Shown: piece by piece, positions 63,201-64,000 of the stretch
How the letters are laid out: every line of letters begins with the position of its first letter
Position numbering within the stretch: the stretch's first letter is position 1
NCBI GenBank assembly: GCA_021613375.1
Contig: CM038702.1
Coordinates: 30,795,194-30,859,193 of the forward strand
Reading direction: 5' to 3'
Length of the DNA stretch: 64,000 nucleotides
Source of the DNA: Megaleporinus macrocephalus
Taxonomy: Eukaryota; Chordata; Actinopteri; Characiformes; Anostomidae
Notes under the pieces: model-generated
Seen by the model: the letters and a program-made list of their open reading frames with translations, nothing else
Database searches by the model: none
Told to the model about the DNA's origin: nothing
Program-made: the position numbers and the translations under genes

Positions 63201-64000
63201 CTTAGCTCAGCCTGTATGGTCTCCCATCCAACATCTAACCTGGGAAAACCCTGCTTAGCTTTCTATAGCAGTCCAACATATGGGTTCTCTTGACCATGGG
63301 ACTACTGCTTGGCTTTGGTTGGCAATATAGGCCTTTTAAAGGGTACTAACTCTTTAGTATGACTCAATAGATACTGCTTTCCTTTCTAAAATTTGAATCT
63401 CCTTCCCATACAGTTAGGTTTAAAACCCAATAACACCACCTAGTGTAACCTTCTTATCATCACAAAGCTGGCTAAGCCTCACATTGCTTTCTTTGCTAAA
63501 TTAGGCAAATCAGAGGGTTCCCATAGACTTCTATATAGTATCTACAGACAAGCTGACAGCCAGTATAGTGTTTTTCAAGTAATTATGTAGAATATGTAAG
63601 ATGGCACATGCAGACTTCCACATTAATACATTAAGAAATCTGTTTAGACCCACAGTGAAAGCTAGCTTTCAGTGTATTTAAAATGAAAGGTTCGGTGAAA
63701 AAGTTTAAAACCTTAGCTCAGCCTGTATGGTCTCCCATCCAAAATTTAACCAGGGAAGACACTGCTTAGCTTTCTATAGCAGTCCAACCTTTGGGTCCTC
63801 TTGACTATGGGACTACTGCTTGGCTTGTTGCTGGCAATATAGGCCTTTTGAAGGATACTAACTCTTTAGTATGACTCAATAGATACTGCTTTCCTTTCTA
63901 AAATTTGAATCTCCTTCCCATACCGTTAGGTTTAAAACCCAATAACACCACCTAGTGTAACTTTCTTATCATCAGAAAGCTGGCTAAGCCTTACATTGCT
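57233..64000. repeat. higher-order repeat copy, third, cut by window end
   Basis: Follows the order of the preceding copies for about 6.8 kb and runs off the window. A few private changes are visible, for example near 60070-60110 (GTGAACGCTATTTTTCAGTG in place of the usual palindrome block). Confidence 0.93.
57344..57383. repeat. 40-bp perfect palindrome, third copy
   Basis: Exact copy of the same palindrome, two higher-order repeats after the first. Confidence 0.97.

Larger units (their letters stand above)
34636..64000 (-). repeat. 5S rDNA-derived satellite array, 511-bp monomer (continues past window)
   Basis: Nearly 30 kb of head-to-tail monomers. The block CTTTCCTTTCTAAAATTTGA recurs at 35143, 35654, 36165, 36676, 37187, 37699, 38211 and 38722, spacings of 511-512 bp. 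Each monomer carries GGTCTCCCATCCAA, then CTAACCAGG, then GACCCTGCTTAGCTT or close variants. These are the reverse complement of the 5S rRNA box C, intermediate and box A region. The 5S sense strand of the array is therefore the minus strand. Other constant landmarks are the palindrome TGAAAGCTAGCTTTCA and the segment ACACCACCTAGTGTAAC. There are no persistent open frames. Confidence 0.97.

Noticed and set aside
34636..64000. Functional 5S rRNA genes
   Set aside because: The 5' third of the rRNA is missing, and about 9 nt between box C and the 3' end are deleted, so no mature 5S rRNA could be made. It is a derived satellite.
34636..64000. CENP-B-box-like TTCGGTGAAAAAG in each monomer
   Set aside because: Only the TTCG core and an A at one spaced position match; the CGGG half is absent.

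Overview
The window is vertebrate, almost certainly teleost fish, nuclear DNA. It holds interrupted genes with canonical GT-AG splice sites, an ETS-family gene whose exon lengths match the human gene, a fish-type NLR immune gene (FISNA-NACHT-LRR-B30.2), several Tc1-like transposons, an L1-type LINE remnant and a hAT-type element. The species cannot be fixed from sequence alone; an ostariophysan/characiform fish is a guess.

Region 1 (1-11.5 kb, + strand): the 3' part of etv6 (TEL). Six coding exons are visible: two for the SAM/pointed domain, one long linker exon, two for the ETS DNA-binding domain and the terminal exon. Their splice phases agree throughout. The first two exons lie upstream of the window. 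A degenerate Tc1 element sits in the intron before the linker exon, and a 31-bp minisatellite sits in the last intron.

Region 2 (13-29.7 kb, - strand, convergent with etv6): an NLR gene of the large fish NLR family. Reading from high to low coordinates it has candidate 5' exons, a FISNA-NACHT exon, six LRR exons, a 47-bp linker exon and a terminal PRY-SPRY (B30.2) exon. It looks like a pseudogene or a decaying allele. The NACHT exon carries an internal deletion with frameshift, one LRR exon is shortened out of frame, and the Walker A lysine codon reads arginine. Its introns carry a nearly complete Tc1 element, a decayed Tc1 element, a Tc1 fragment, an L1-like ORF2 remnant, tandem repeats and a partial second copy of the B30.2 exon.

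Region 3 (29.7-33.6 kb): no genes. It is occupied mainly by a 2.16-kb hAT-like element bounded by an 8-bp target duplication.

Region 4 (33.6-64 kb, continuing past the window): a satellite array with a 511-512 bp monomer. Each monomer contains a clear reverse-strand match to the internal promoter half of 5S rRNA. The monomers form a higher-order repeat of 9,071 bp (18 monomers, including one of 369 bp and one of 520 bp), seen about three times. At the left edge the monomers are degenerate and inverted. This 5S-derived higher-order satellite is the most unusual feature of the window.
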